Assembly: GCF_900103985.1 (NCBI RefSeq)
Contig: NZ_FNIE01000006.1
Coordinates: forward strand, 248,001-312,000
Length of the DNA stretch: 64,000 nt
Direction of reading: 5' to 3'
Origin: Actinacidiphila guanduensis
GTDB lineage: Bacteria > Actinomycetota > Actinomycetes > Streptomycetales > Streptomycetaceae
The position numbers and the translations under genes are program-made. The notes under the pieces were generated by a model, which saw nothing but the letters and a program-made list of their open reading frames with translations, was not told where the DNA came from and ran no database searches. The stretch's first letter is position 1. The number at the start of each line of letters is the position of its first letter. Below, piece after piece: positions 1 to 8,131 of this stretch.

Positions 1-648
1 ACGGGGCTGGCGGTCGGCCTGCTGCTGCCGCTGGTGGCAGTGGTGCAGCACGGCTCGGTCTACCAGTGCCTGTGGACGGCGGGGTTGCTGGGCATGCAGA
101 TGTTCAACCAGTTCGGGATGGACAACTCGGCGTTCTGGACGATCGCTGCGACGATCACCTCCCGGCGGGACGCGGAGCTGGAGTTGCGCGGCCGGGCGCT
201 GATGCTGGGGTCGGTGGCGCTGCCGTACGTCACGGTGGTCACGGTGGCGACGGCGGTGCTGCTGGGAAAGGAGGGTGCGCTGCCGGAGGTGCTGGGGATG
301 GCCTTCGCGTTCCTGGGGGCGCTGATATCCACCGGCAGTTATGCCAGCGTGCGGTTCCCGTACGCGGTGTCGGCGGACAACGCCTTCGGGGCTGCGGCGG
401 CGCCGGGCAACGGTTCGCTGGTGGCGGCCAACGCCCTCGGCGGCAGCGCGGCGAGCGCGGCCCTGTGCCTGCCCGTGCTCGGCTTGGACGTGGCCCTGCA
501 CGTGGCCGACGCGCACGGCGCCCTGTGGACGGTGCTGCCGGTTGGCGCGGTGTACGGAGCCGTGCTCGCGGCGGCGGCACTGCGCTTCACCGCGCCGCGG
601 TTCCTGGACCGTCTGCCCGAGATCCTGACGGCGGTGACACGGGCCTGA
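1..648 (+). CDS. ABC-2 type transporter permease, C-terminal part (5' end outside window)
   Basis: The reading frame is open from base 1 to a TGA at 646-648, so the gene begins upstream of the window. The visible 215 or so residues are almost entirely hydrophobic, with five or six predicted membrane helices rich in Ala, Val and Leu. A cytoplasmic loop with SRRDAELELRGRALML separates two helices. This pattern resembles the C-terminal half of the large ABC-2 permeases common in Streptomyces, which export lipids or drugs with a separate ATPase subunit. The ATPase gene is not in view, so the substrate cannot be stated. The family assignment is inferred from hydropathy and general resemblance. Confidence 0.55.
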   Translation, partial: TGLAVGLLLPLVAVVQHGSVYQCLWTAGLLGMQMFNQFGMDNSAFWTIAATITSRRDAELELRGRALMLGSVALPYVTVVTVATAVLLGKEGALPEVLGMAFAFLGALISTGSYASVRFPYAVSADNAFGAAAAPGNGSLVAANALGGSAASAALCLPVLGLDVALHVADAHGALWTVLPVGAVYGAVLAAAALRFTAPRFLDRLPEILTAVTRA

Positions 649-1201
649 GTTCGCGGGGCGGCGCCCGAGGGAGTCCTTCCCGGAGGAGTTCTCCCGAGCG
701 GGCTTCTGCCGGACGGATGCCACGGGCGGCTCCCTGCGGACGAGTTGGGCGCCGGGGACCCTCGGGATTGTGCGGTGGACTGCACACGCCGACCTATGGC
801 GCCCACTCCGGACGCTTCGGTCCGGCACCTGCCGAAAGCGCCAGAGCCGCGCTGAGGGCGCCCCGCTCCGGGCCAGCGCGGAGTCGGTCGGCGGCCGGCG
901 GCCGCACGAACCCCGGCGCAGGGCACACCGGCACGTGGCTGGGCCGCGCCTCACGACGGTGCCCAACAGTTCCGACGCGGCCCAACGACACCGACACGGC
1001 CCGGCGCACCACCCGGCCACGCCGGGCCGCGCCTCACGGCGGCGCCCAACGGCTCCGACGGTGCCCAGCGGGTCCGATAGGGCACCGACACGGCCCCGGG
1101 CGTGCCGCCCCGCCGGGCACGGCCCGTACCCCGACGCGCGCCCAGCGGATCGGCGGGCGGTCGCCGGCTCGGGTCGGGGAACCCGGGAGCCGCCGGAAGG
1201 G
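649..1201. other. Intergenic stretch with an imperfect direct repeat
   Basis: No convincing gene was found in these 553 bases, although several long frames stay open by GC bias on both strands. A 36-base segment beginning GGGCCGCGCCTCACG occurs at 941-976 and again at 1024-1059, with about four mismatches and a period of 83. It lies between the ends of a rightward permease gene and a leftward regulator gene. No clear hairpin terminator was recognised. Confidence 0.4.
941..1059. repeat. Imperfect direct repeat, two copies
   Basis: The copies at 941-976 and 1024-1059 differ at about four positions. The core is GGGCCGCGCCTCACG. It is non-coding. Confidence 0.5.
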
Positions 1202-4126
1202 TCAGTTGGCGATGGGGTCGCGCCAGGTGGGGTGGAGCTCGTCGAGGAGGGCTTCGACGCGTGGGGGGAGACCGCGGGAGGGCCCGTTGAGGGCGTTGCT
1301 GCGGGTGATCAGGGAGGCGGCGGCGGCTTCGAGGCGGGCGGGGTCGCCGATGGCGTGGGTGGCTCGGAGGTAGGCGAGCCAGAGGCGTTCGTCGTTGGGG
1401 GCGATGCCCATGCCCGTCTCGACGGCGGCGACCGCGGCCTTGGGCTTGCCGGCGTCCAGGTGGAGGCCGGCGAGGGCGAGGGCGATCTCGGCGACGAGGA
1501 CGGGGTGCTGGGCGTCGACGATCTCGTGGCCGAGCCAGCCGTAGCGGCCGGGGGCGCGGTCCTCGAAGAGGCGGCCGCGGGCCAGGGAGAGCGCGTCGGT
1601 CAGGAGGCGGCGCCTGGCGACGGGGTCGCCGGCCGCGCGGCCCTCGGTGGCCTCGTGGTGGAGCGTCTGGAGGACGTCCCAGTCGGAGACGACGGAGGTG
1701 GACAGGACGATACGGCCGGTGTCGTCGATGGTGAGGCGCTCGCCGCCGTCGGGGTCGGTGCCGAGCCAGGTGCGCAGGCGGGCGATGAGGGCGTCGCGGA
1801 CGTCCTCGGTGACGCCGCGCGGCCAGAGCGCCGAGGCCAGCACCCGGGGGTGCACGCCCTCGCGGTGCAGCAGCAGGAGGGCGAGCGCCTCGTGCAGCAG
1901 CCGGCTGCGCTCGGCCTCGGGCTCGGGCAGGCCGGTGACCTCGAAGCGGCCGAGGAGGCGGGCGTAGACACCGGGGCGGCCCTGGTCGCTGAGGTCGACG
2001 AGGAAGGGCGGGGAGTCGGGGCCGGGACCGTCGTCGCCGCCGGCCTCGGCGAAGAGCCGCAGGACGGCCTCGTACTGGGCCCGGGGCAGCAGTTGGGCCT
2101 TCATGTCCAGGCCGAGCAGGGGTGCGAGCAGCCGCCCTGCGGGGGTGATCTCCAGCTCCCAGGCGGCGCCCGGCAGGTCGGAGTCGGAGGTGGCGACGAG
2201 GTAGCCGATGCCCAGGCGCCCGGCGTCGGCGGCGAGTTCGGCCAGCCGCTGCGCCTCCTGCTCATCGGGTTCGGCGGCCAGCAGCACCAGGTGCGGGGCC
2301 CACTGCGTGTGCTGGGCCGGGCCGGTGCGGCCGGTGAGCACGCTGTCCTGACCGGCGGTGCGCAGGGCGCCGGCGCGCTGGACGGTCTCGGCGGCCATGA
2401 TCTCCAGCACCTCGGGCACCGTGGCGATGTGCCGCACCCGGGCCGGGGCGAGGGCGGTGAGGTCCTCGGCGAAGCCGACGAGGGTGACGGTCATGCGGTC
2501 CGACCAGCCGTTGGTGGCCAGTTCGGCGGCGACGGACGACAGGACTGCGTCGCGGTCGGCCGGGGCACCCGCCAGGGAGACGATGCCGGGCACCGCTTCG
2601 AGGTTGAGCAGCAGCCGCGCGTCGTCCAGGGTGCCGAGGACGACCAGGCCCGGGTAGGGGGCGGCGGCCGAGGTGTCGGCGTCCTCGGCGAGGTGGGCGC
2701 GCTCCAGCTGCCAGAAGGTGTCGTCCTGGCCGGTCGTCCAGGGCGCCGGCGGCAGCCCGTCGGGCCAGGCGAGCTGGAGGTGCAGGGAGGTGTCGGTGAG
2801 CCAGGCCGCGTAGACGGTGGGGAGCTTGCGCCCGTCGGCGTCCAGCCGGGCCGACAGCGAGCGCAGGGCGCGGTCGAGGAACGCGACGGCGTCCTGGTCG
2901 GCGCCGATCCGCAGCGCGTCGGCGACGTCGGCCTGCGGCCCGGTGGGCGTGCGCGGGGTGCGCATGCCGCCCGCGGTGAGCGACTGCCACAGCGCGGTGC
3001 GCCGGCGGCGGCCGAGCGCGGCCAGCAGCCCCGCGGCCAGCAGCGGCGCGCCGATGAGCGCCTCGGACAACTCGAAGCCGTGCGAGCCGGACACGGCGTG
3101 CACGGCCTCGGCGACCGCCCCCGCCTCGTGCTGCTGCCCACCGCCGGAACCGCCGGAGCCGCCGGCCCCGCCGCCCTGCTGTTCGGTGCCCGGGGTCTGG
3201 GTGGTCGCGTGCGCGCCCTCCTGCACGGTGTCCTTGGCCCCGCCGTGCTGCGCGTAGTGCTCGATGTCGGGTGCGGTGTGCGGTGCGGCCACCGGCATCT
3301 CGACCAGGTCGCCGCCGTGCGCGTCGGCGGGCATCTCCATCACCCAGCCCGGCCGGATCAGGCTGGCCTGCGAGAGCCGGGAGCCGTCGGGCTGCACCCG
3401 GTCCTTGTTGAGCTCGTAGATCTCCTTGTAGCGGCGCCCGTCGCCGAGGTGCCGTTGCGCTATCTCCCACAGCGAGTCGTGGTGGCGCCCCTCGGGCGGG
3501 TTGATCCGGTAGAACTTCGTCGCCTTCTGCGTGTGCTGCGCGACGCCCTGCGCGGTGCTGCTCTGCGGCCCCGTCTGGTGCTGCACCGCGGCCTGGTGCG
3601 CGGCCGCCTGCTGCCCCGGGGTCTGCTGCGCGGTGGCCGCGACGCCGGGCCGGGCCTGGCTCTCCATCTGGTGGGACTGGCCCAGTTGGGACAGCCCCGG
3701 GATCAGCCCCGCGGTGCTCACCCCGACCAGGAGCAGCGCCGCGATCAGCTGGCGCGCGAGCAGCTGGCTCGGCCCGGACCCCGGCACATGCGCCGGCATC
3801 CCGACCCCGGACACCGCCGCCTTCGCCTCCACCAGCACGCACGCGGTGAACTGCGCCCAGGCCAGCCACACCACCACCGCGAGGGTGTTGACGAACGTCT
3901 CCGAGGTGATCGGCTGCTGCAGCAGGTCGGAGTCGACGTGGTGCGGGAAGGGCGAGCCGATGAAGTACAGCAGCGCCCCGGGCACACCGACCACCAGCAC
4001 CGCCAGCGCCAGGAACGCGCCGAAGGCCCGGACGAGGTCGCCGAACGTCCGGTGCCTGCGCGGCTGCCCCGCGGCCGCTGCCCCCTGCTGCGCGCGGTTA
4101 CCTCCCGCGGCGGTCGTGCGTGCCAT
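1202..4126 (-). CDS. Membrane LysM protein with C-terminal BTAD/SARP-like regulatory domain
   Basis: This 974-residue protein is the last gene of the Tad operon. Hydrophobic helices lie near residues 33-57, 78-102 and 126-146. A LysM-like segment follows at about 215-266 (DSLWEIAQRHLGDG, then YELNKDRVQPDG and IRPGWVMEMP). After a Gly/Gln-rich linker there is another hydrophobic stretch at about 353-371. The C-terminal 250 residues resemble the bacterial transcriptional activator domain of SARP regulators: a winged-helix-like stretch with LLLHREGVHPRVLASALWP, then helical repeats. The architecture suggests a cell-wall-sensing regulator tethered in the membrane. The domain order is visible; the role in pilus control is inferred from the operon. 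The start is ATG, 129 bases after the TadG-like gene. Confidence 0.8.
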   Translation of the reverse strand: MARTTAAGGNRAQQGAAAAGQPRRHRTFGDLVRAFGAFLALAVLVVGVPGALLYFIGSPFPHHVDSDLLQQPITSETFVNTLAVVVWLAWAQFTACVLVEAKAAVSGVGMPAHVPGSGPSQLLARQLIAALLLVGVSTAGLIPGLSQLGQSHQMESQARPGVAATAQQTPGQQAAAHQAAVQHQTGPQSSTAQGVAQHTQKATKFYRINPPEGRHHDSLWEIAQRHLGDGRRYKEIYELNKDRVQPDGSRLSQASLIRPGWVMEMPADAHGGDLVEMPVAAPHTAPDIEHYAQHGGAKDTVQEGAHATTQTPGTEQQGGGAGGSGGSGGGQQHEAGAVAEAVHAVSGSHGFELSEALIGAPLLAAGLLAALGRRRRTALWQSLTAGGMRTPRTPTGPQADVADALRIGADQDAVAFLDRALRSLSARLDADGRKLPTVYAAWLTDTSLHLQLAWPDGLPPAPWTTGQDDTFWQLERAHLAEDADTSAAAPYPGLVVLGTLDDARLLLNLEAVPGIVSLAGAPADRDAVLSSVAAELATNGWSDRMTVTLVGFAEDLTALAPARVRHIATVPEVLEIMAAETVQRAGALRTAGQDSVLTGRTGPAQHTQWAPHLVLLAAEPDEQEAQRLAELAADAGRLGIGYLVATSDSDLPGAAWELEITPAGRLLAPLLGLDMKAQLLPRAQYEAVLRLFAEAGGDDGPGPDSPPFLVDLSDQGRPGVYARLLGRFEVTGLPEPEAERSRLLHEALALLLLHREGVHPRVLASALWPRGVTEDVRDALIARLRTWLGTDPDGGERLTIDDTGRIVLSTSVVSDWDVLQTLHHEATEGRAAGDPVARRRLLTDALSLARGRLFEDRAPGRYGWLGHEIVDAQHPVLVAEIALALAGLHLDAGKPKAAVAAVETGMGIAPNDERLWLAYLRATHAIGDPARLEAAAASLITRSNALNGPSRGLPPRVEALLDELHPTWRDPIAN

Positions 4127-4255
4127 GGCTGCTTCCTCGACTTCCTGTACTTCCCGGTGCTTCCTGGTCTGCTTCGGCGGTGCCCTGCGGCGGTGCGGCG
4201 GCCGGCGTCGGTGCCGACACGGCCGCCACGGCCGGCACGGTCCGGGTGGGGCCGG

Positions 4256-4786
4256 TCAGTTCGCCGGTCCCGTGATCGAGACGGCGGCCGCGGTGCCGAC
4301 CACCGTGATGTGCTTGCGGTAGAACCCGCTGAGGATCGGCTGGTACGTGATCTGCACCCGCACCTCCACCCGCTGCGCGGTCGCCGACGTGCAGTACGAG
4401 TTGCGCCGGTCGGCCGCCGACAGGTTGACGCTCCTCACGAACTGCCGCACCCGGTTGGTGCAGTCCTGGTAGTTGATCTGCGGCTGCGCGCCGGCGGCGG
4501 CGTTGCGCAGCGCGTCGACGTCGATGTCCTGGGCGGCGTACCGGGCGGCCTGCTCGGCGATGTCCGCGGCCCGCTCGCGCTTGGCGATCGACAGGCCGCC
4601 GTCCACGACGAAGGCCGCCAGCGTCATGAACACCAGCGCGAAGATCAGCACGGCGGCCGCGCCCGACCCGCGGTCGTCGCGCAGCCCACGCCGGAGCCGG
4701 GTCGGAGCCCCCTCCACCGGCCCGACGGGTGCGGCCGGTTCAGCGGATTCAGCGGACCCGACGCGCTTCACGGTCACCACCGGCAT
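4256..4786 (-). CDS. TadG-like pseudopilin / Tad pilus assembly protein
   Basis: This 176-residue protein has a short cytoplasmic N-terminus and RGSGAAAVLIFALVFM at about 39-54, giving a single type-III-pilin-like membrane helix at about 42-63. An extracellular part carries two cysteines (YQDC and SYCTSA). The helix is followed by DGGLSIAKRERAADIAEQAARYAAQ, typical of TadG/Flp-associated proteins with Ala-rich helices. The glutamate at +5 after the putative processing glycine is missing, unlike in its two TadE neighbours. The ATG overlaps the stop of the upstream gene by one base (TGATG), so translation is probably coupled. It is a likely minor pilin of the Tad system. Confidence 0.75.
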   Translation of the reverse strand: MPVVTVKRVGSAESAEPAAPVGPVEGAPTRLRRGLRDDRGSGAAAVLIFALVFMTLAAFVVDGGLSIAKRERAADIAEQAARYAAQDIDVDALRNAAAGAQPQINYQDCTNRVRQFVRSVNLSAADRRNSYCTSATAQRVEVRVQITYQPILSGFYRKHITVVGTAAAVSITGPAN

Positions 4787-5238
4787 CAGTCCGCCACCGC
4801 CCGCCGGAACGGGTCGAGCGGCGAGGTCGCCGTCGACGTCACCGTCTTGGTGATCGGCAGCCCCAGGAAGTCCAGCCCGCGCACCTTGCACGTGACCTGG
4901 ATCGTGAAGAGGCTGTCCGGCCGGAAGCTGGTGTCGCCGATCGCGGTGACGTCCGGGGTGCCCGCGCACACCCCGTCCAGGTCGCCCCGCGCGGTGGTCT
5001 TCGCCTGCTCCATCGCCACCGAACGGTCGCGCTGGATGGAGCCGGCCCGGGCGGCGTCGCGCGCGGCACCGTCCACCGCGCCCCGCCCGTCCACGAGTTG
5101 ACCGAAGGCGACCAGCACCAGGATGAACATGATGATGAGCGGCGCGAGGATGACCACCTCGATGGTGGACACGCCCGCGTCGTCCCCGGCGGCCCGGGCG
5201 CCGCCAGCAGCCCCGGCCCCATCCCGCCGCGCTCTCAC
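4786..5238 (-). CDS. tadE: TadE-like pseudopilin
   Basis: This protein has 150 residues from a GTG start at 5238, chosen because it forms a GTGA overlap with the upstream stop. An earlier start would run into the previous gene. Residues DAGVSTIEVVILAPLIIMFI carry a processing glycine and a glutamate at +5, the signature of class III (Flp/TadE) prepilins. A single membrane helix follows, then DGRGAVDGAARDAARAGS, a helical segment common in TadE. The extracytoplasmic part holds two cysteines (VCAG, VTCK) that could form a disulphide. It should be a minor pilin cleaved by a TadV-type peptidase, which is not in this window. Confidence 0.8.
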   Translation of the reverse strand: MRARRDGAGAAGGARAAGDDAGVSTIEVVILAPLIIMFILVLVAFGQLVDGRGAVDGAARDAARAGSIQRDRSVAMEQAKTTARGDLDGVCAGTPDVTAIGDTSFRPDSLFTIQVTCKVRGLDFLGLPITKTVTSTATSPLDPFRRAVAD

Positions 5239-5747
5239 TCGCACTGCCCGACCCTCCCCCCGTCCGGCACGAAGCACTCGATCGGCCCCTGCGAGGTCTC
5301 GTCCACGTGGAACTTCACGCCGGGGAACGGGAAGACCGACGGCACCCCGGCCCGGACGCGCACCCGCACCATGTTCGCGTCGCCGGGGTCCTTGGCCGCC
5401 TCGATGCGCGGGCCGAGCAGCAGGCTCGGCCCGAGCTGGCTGATGTAGCTGGAGGCGGCGTCATGCGCGTCGCCCTGCCAGTCCTGGTTGGTGGCCGCCT
5501 CGTCGCGGGCCTTGCGCGCACCGGCGCGGGCGGCCGCCTGGGCGACATGCTCGGCGAAGTAGAACATCCCGAACTGCACGGTGGCGAAGATCATGAAGAA
5601 CAGCACGGGGGTGAGGAAGACGAACTCGATGGCGGTCATGCCGCGGTCCGCGCCCCCCGGCGCCCGGCTGCCCACGCCGCTGTCGCCCTGCGCCGCGTCC
5701 AGTCTGCGGCGCACGGCGTGCCGCAGCGCGCCCGTCGTCCTTCCCAT
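5235..5747 (-). CDS. tadE: TadE family pseudopilin
   Basis: This 170-residue protein has ADRGMTAIEFVFLTPVLFFM near residues 33-52. The glycine before MTAIEF is the likely prepilin peptidase site and E41 is the +5 glutamate. One membrane helix is followed by HVAQAAARAGARKARDEA and a secreted domain with a C-terminal cysteine pair (ECFVPDGGRVGQCE). It has the layout of a TadE minor pilin and is the second such gene in this operon. Downstream it overlaps the next tadE-like gene by four bases. Upstream, 25 bases separate it from the flp pilin gene. Confidence 0.82.
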   Translation of the reverse strand: MGRTTGALRHAVRRRLDAAQGDSGVGSRAPGGADRGMTAIEFVFLTPVLFFMIFATVQFGMFYFAEHVAQAAARAGARKARDEAATNQDWQGDAHDAASSYISQLGPSLLLGPRIEAAKDPGDANMVRVRVRAGVPSVFPFPGVKFHVDETSQGPIECFVPDGGRVGQCE

Positions 5748-5772
5748 CGGTCCGGCTCCCCCGTCGCCGCCG

Positions 5773-6021
5773 TCAGCAGCCGTTGCTGCTGCCGTCGGAC
5801 TTCGTGATGCAGTTGCCGACGTCGGTGGCCTTGCCGCTGAGCGCCTTGTTGATGGTGTAGCCGACGAAGGCCACGATCGCCACCACGATGGCCGAGATGA
5901 CCACCCACTCGACCGCGGAAGCGCCGCGCGAGGTGTCCTCGCTGCGGGCGCGGTCGATCCGCCCCCTGAGGTACACGTACAGGAAGTTGACCATCGGATC
6001 GTTGATCGGCAGTCGGTTCAT
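5773..6021 (-). CDS. flp: Flp family type IVb major pilin
   Basis: This 82-residue pre-pilin has a 33-residue cytoplasmic leader and then RGASAVEWVVISAIVVAIVA. Cleavage after G33 would place Glu38 at +5, as in Flp pilins; tryptophan replaces the usual tyrosine at +6. The rest is one long hydrophobic helix and a short tail with two cysteines (GNCITKSDGSSNGC), possibly a disulphide loop. A strong ribosome site, GGAGGA, lies 7 bases before the ATG. A 176-base gap to tadC upstream could allow separate or extra transcription of this abundant subunit, but no clear promoter was identified there. Confidence 0.88.
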   Translation of the reverse strand: MNRLPINDPMVNFLYVYLRGRIDRARSEDTSRGASAVEWVVISAIVVAIVAFVGYTINKALSGKATDVGNCITKSDGSSNGC

Positions 6022-6197
6022 GGGAGTCCTCCGTTGGGTTTTCGGCGATCGGGCCGTTCGGCCCGGGTCGGGCGCCGGGGTGGGGCGCGGTGTCGTGCGC
6101 TGTCTCGTACGGTCCTGCGCGTCGTCGGCGCCGGGTCGGACCGTGTCCTCCAGTGGCGTTGTCCTCCAGGGGGTTCCTGGTGCGGGCAGGCGAAGCG

Positions 6198-7112
6198 TCA
6201 CACCTGGAACACCCGCATCGCTGCCGGGTAGATGAGGAAGACCAGGAAGCCGGCGGCGAGCAGCAGCTGCGCGACCAGCATCGACTGCGACTGCTCGCCG
6301 GCCTGCCCCTCGATCTCCGCGAGTTCGCGGTGGCGCATCGTCTCGGCCCGCGAGCCGAGCGAGTCGCGGACCTTGGCGCCGTCGTCGGCGACCAGCGCGA
6401 GGGTGACGCCGAGGTCCTCCAGCTCCTCGATGCCGAGTTCCGCGCCGAGCCGGCCGAGCGCCACCCACTGGCTGGTGCCGGTGATCCGCGCGTCGGCCAG
6501 GCAGTTGCGGATGCGCAGCAGCGCCCACCCGTCGCTGATCTCGGCCGCCGACATCAGCGCCTCGGGCAGGCCGCGGCCGCCCGCGAGGTTCATCGCGACC
6601 AGGTCCAGGTACGCGCCCACCACCCGCCGCAGGTCCTTGCGCTTCTCGGCCGCGTCCCGCCGTACCTCGACGTCGGGCAGCAGGAAGAAGACGGCGGCGA
6701 AGACGAGTGCGAGCCACACCGGGACGATCGGGTTGATGCCGAAGCCGACGACCTCGATCACCACGAACAGGAACGGGCCGAAGACCAGGCCGACCGCGCC
6801 GAGCATGACCTTCGTCGCGAGGAACGTCTCCCAACTGCGGTCCAGCACCGCGAGGTCGGCCCGCAGCGAGCGCATCTCCCAGCCCTGCTGCAGGTAGAAC
6901 CGGGCGATCCGGCGGCCGACCTCGCCGCGCCAGCCGCCGCCGTCGGACGCGGCGGGGGTGCTGCTCGCGGTGCCGCCGGACGCGCGCAGGGCGTCGACCT
7001 GCGCGACCGTGGACAGCGCGCTGCGCCGCCCGGGAGCCAGGGCCCGGATCAGGGCGAAGATGCCGAGTCCCGCGATGCCGCCGACCAGGCAGGCGAAGAG
7101 GATCGTGTTCAT
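6198..7112 (-). CDS. tadC: Tad pilus inner-membrane platform protein TadC (type II secretion F domain)
   Basis: This 304-residue protein begins with a membrane helix (MNTILFACLVGGIAGLGIFA), then a cytoplasmic domain, two helices around ATKVMLGAVGLVFGPFLFVV and PVWLALVFAAVFFLLPDVEV, a second cytoplasmic T2SSF domain and a final helix. AYLDLVAMNLAGGRGLPEAL is the typical GspF-like core motif. TadB and TadC form the platform on which the CpaF ATPase acts to assemble Flp pili. The ATG overlaps the tadB stop by four bases (ATGA). Length and topology match family members. Confidence 0.87.
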   Translation of the reverse strand: MNTILFACLVGGIAGLGIFALIRALAPGRRSALSTVAQVDALRASGGTASSTPAASDGGGWRGEVGRRIARFYLQQGWEMRSLRADLAVLDRSWETFLATKVMLGAVGLVFGPFLFVVIEVVGFGINPIVPVWLALVFAAVFFLLPDVEVRRDAAEKRKDLRRVVGAYLDLVAMNLAGGRGLPEALMSAAEISDGWALLRIRNCLADARITGTSQWVALGRLGAELGIEELEDLGVTLALVADDGAKVRDSLGSRAETMRHRELAEIEGQAGEQSQSMLVAQLLLAAGFLVFLIYPAAMRVFQV

Positions 7113-8131
7113 CGGGCGGCCCCCTGTCCCGGCACGGCCGGGCGGCCGGGTGCGGCCCCGCCGTGCGCCCCGTAGCCCGGCAGGCCCTGCTGGGCCTGGC
7201 CCCCGGCGGGCCCGCCCGCCCCGCCGGCGGCGAACTGGGCGAAGGCCGGCTGGGCGGTGCGCTCCGGCGCGTGCACCAGGAACCGGTCCGGCGTCTCGAT
7301 CTTGGAGAGCTTGCGCAGCCAGAAGAACCCGGCGGCGAACAGCAGGCACACCACGCCGAGCACCAACTGGCCCAGCGGTGTGCCGTACGGCTGAACGAAG
7401 CTGCGGTTGAAGACGGCCAGGCCCAGGACGAAGACCGCCGAGACCACCACGACGATCTGCACGCTGCGCCGGGTGCTGGCGCGCTGGGCCATCACGCGCT
7501 GGCGCATGTCGACCTCCTCACGGGCGGACTTGGCGAGCGCGCCCAGCACCTCGCGCAGACCCGGGCCGCGCAGGCGGGCGTTGAGGATGAGGGCGGCGAT
7601 GATGATGTCGGCCGAGGCGTCGTCGATCTCCTCGGCGAGCACCTGGAGGGCGTCGGGCAGCGGCCAGCGGGCCCGCAACCGGTCCACCAGGGTGTCCAGA
7701 TGGACCCGCAACGCGGGGGACGCGGCCCGCGCGGAGGCGGGGATGGCCTGCTCCAGGCCGACGGCGCCGGCGATGGTGTCGCGCAGCGACTCCGTCCAAC
7801 TGGCCAGCGCCTCCACCCGCTTCATCGCCGCGCGCTCCTCGGCCGCGCCGCCGAAGAGCCGGTCCCAGGCGAAGACCAGCACCGCGGCGGCCGCGCCCAG
7901 CACCAGCCAGCGGGTCAGGGCCAGCACGATCAGCCCGGCGACGACGGCGATCGAGCCGCGCTGGGTGAGGAACTTCGCCAGCTCCGAGGCCCGTTCGCCG
8001 GTGGACTGCCCCGGTGCGGGGGGCTTGGGCGCCCAGCCGCGCATGGCGGCGATGAACAGCGCGATGCCGCCGCCCGCGGCGGCTCCGGCGAGCAGCCCCC
8101 ACAGTACGGAGAACGAGAAGATCCCGGTCAT
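7109..8131 (-). CDS. tadB: Tad pilus inner-membrane platform protein TadB (type II secretion F domain)
   Basis: This 340-residue protein has an N-terminal helix (FSVLWGLLAGAAAGGGIALFI), two closely spaced helices near residues 60-95, a cytoplasmic T2SSF domain (RDTIAGAVGLEQAIPASA; ADIIIAALILNARLRG) and two C-terminal helices. A Gly/Ala/Gln-rich tail of about 50 residues (QGLPGYGAHGGAAPGRPA) extends past the last helix and is longer than usual. It partners TadC in the assembly platform. The start codon shares one base with the cpaF stop (TAATG), again pointing to coupled translation. Confidence 0.87.
   Translation of the reverse strand: MTGIFSFSVLWGLLAGAAAGGGIALFIAAMRGWAPKPPAPGQSTGERASELAKFLTQRGSIAVVAGLIVLALTRWLVLGAAAAVLVFAWDRLFGGAAEERAAMKRVEALASWTESLRDTIAGAVGLEQAIPASARAASPALRVHLDTLVDRLRARWPLPDALQVLAEEIDDASADIIIAALILNARLRGPGLREVLGALAKSAREEVDMRQRVMAQRASTRRSVQIVVVVSAVFVLGLAVFNRSFVQPYGTPLGQLVLGVVCLLFAAGFFWLRKLSKIETPDRFLVHAPERTAQPAFAQFAAGGAGGPAGGQAQQGLPGYGAHGGAAPGRPAVPGQGAAR

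Noticed and set aside
770..5101. Continuous rightward frame of 1443 codons across the LysM-BTAD and TadG genes
   Set aside because: Low-complexity Gly/Val/Arg product, antisense to well-supported genes; no ribosome site or family motif.
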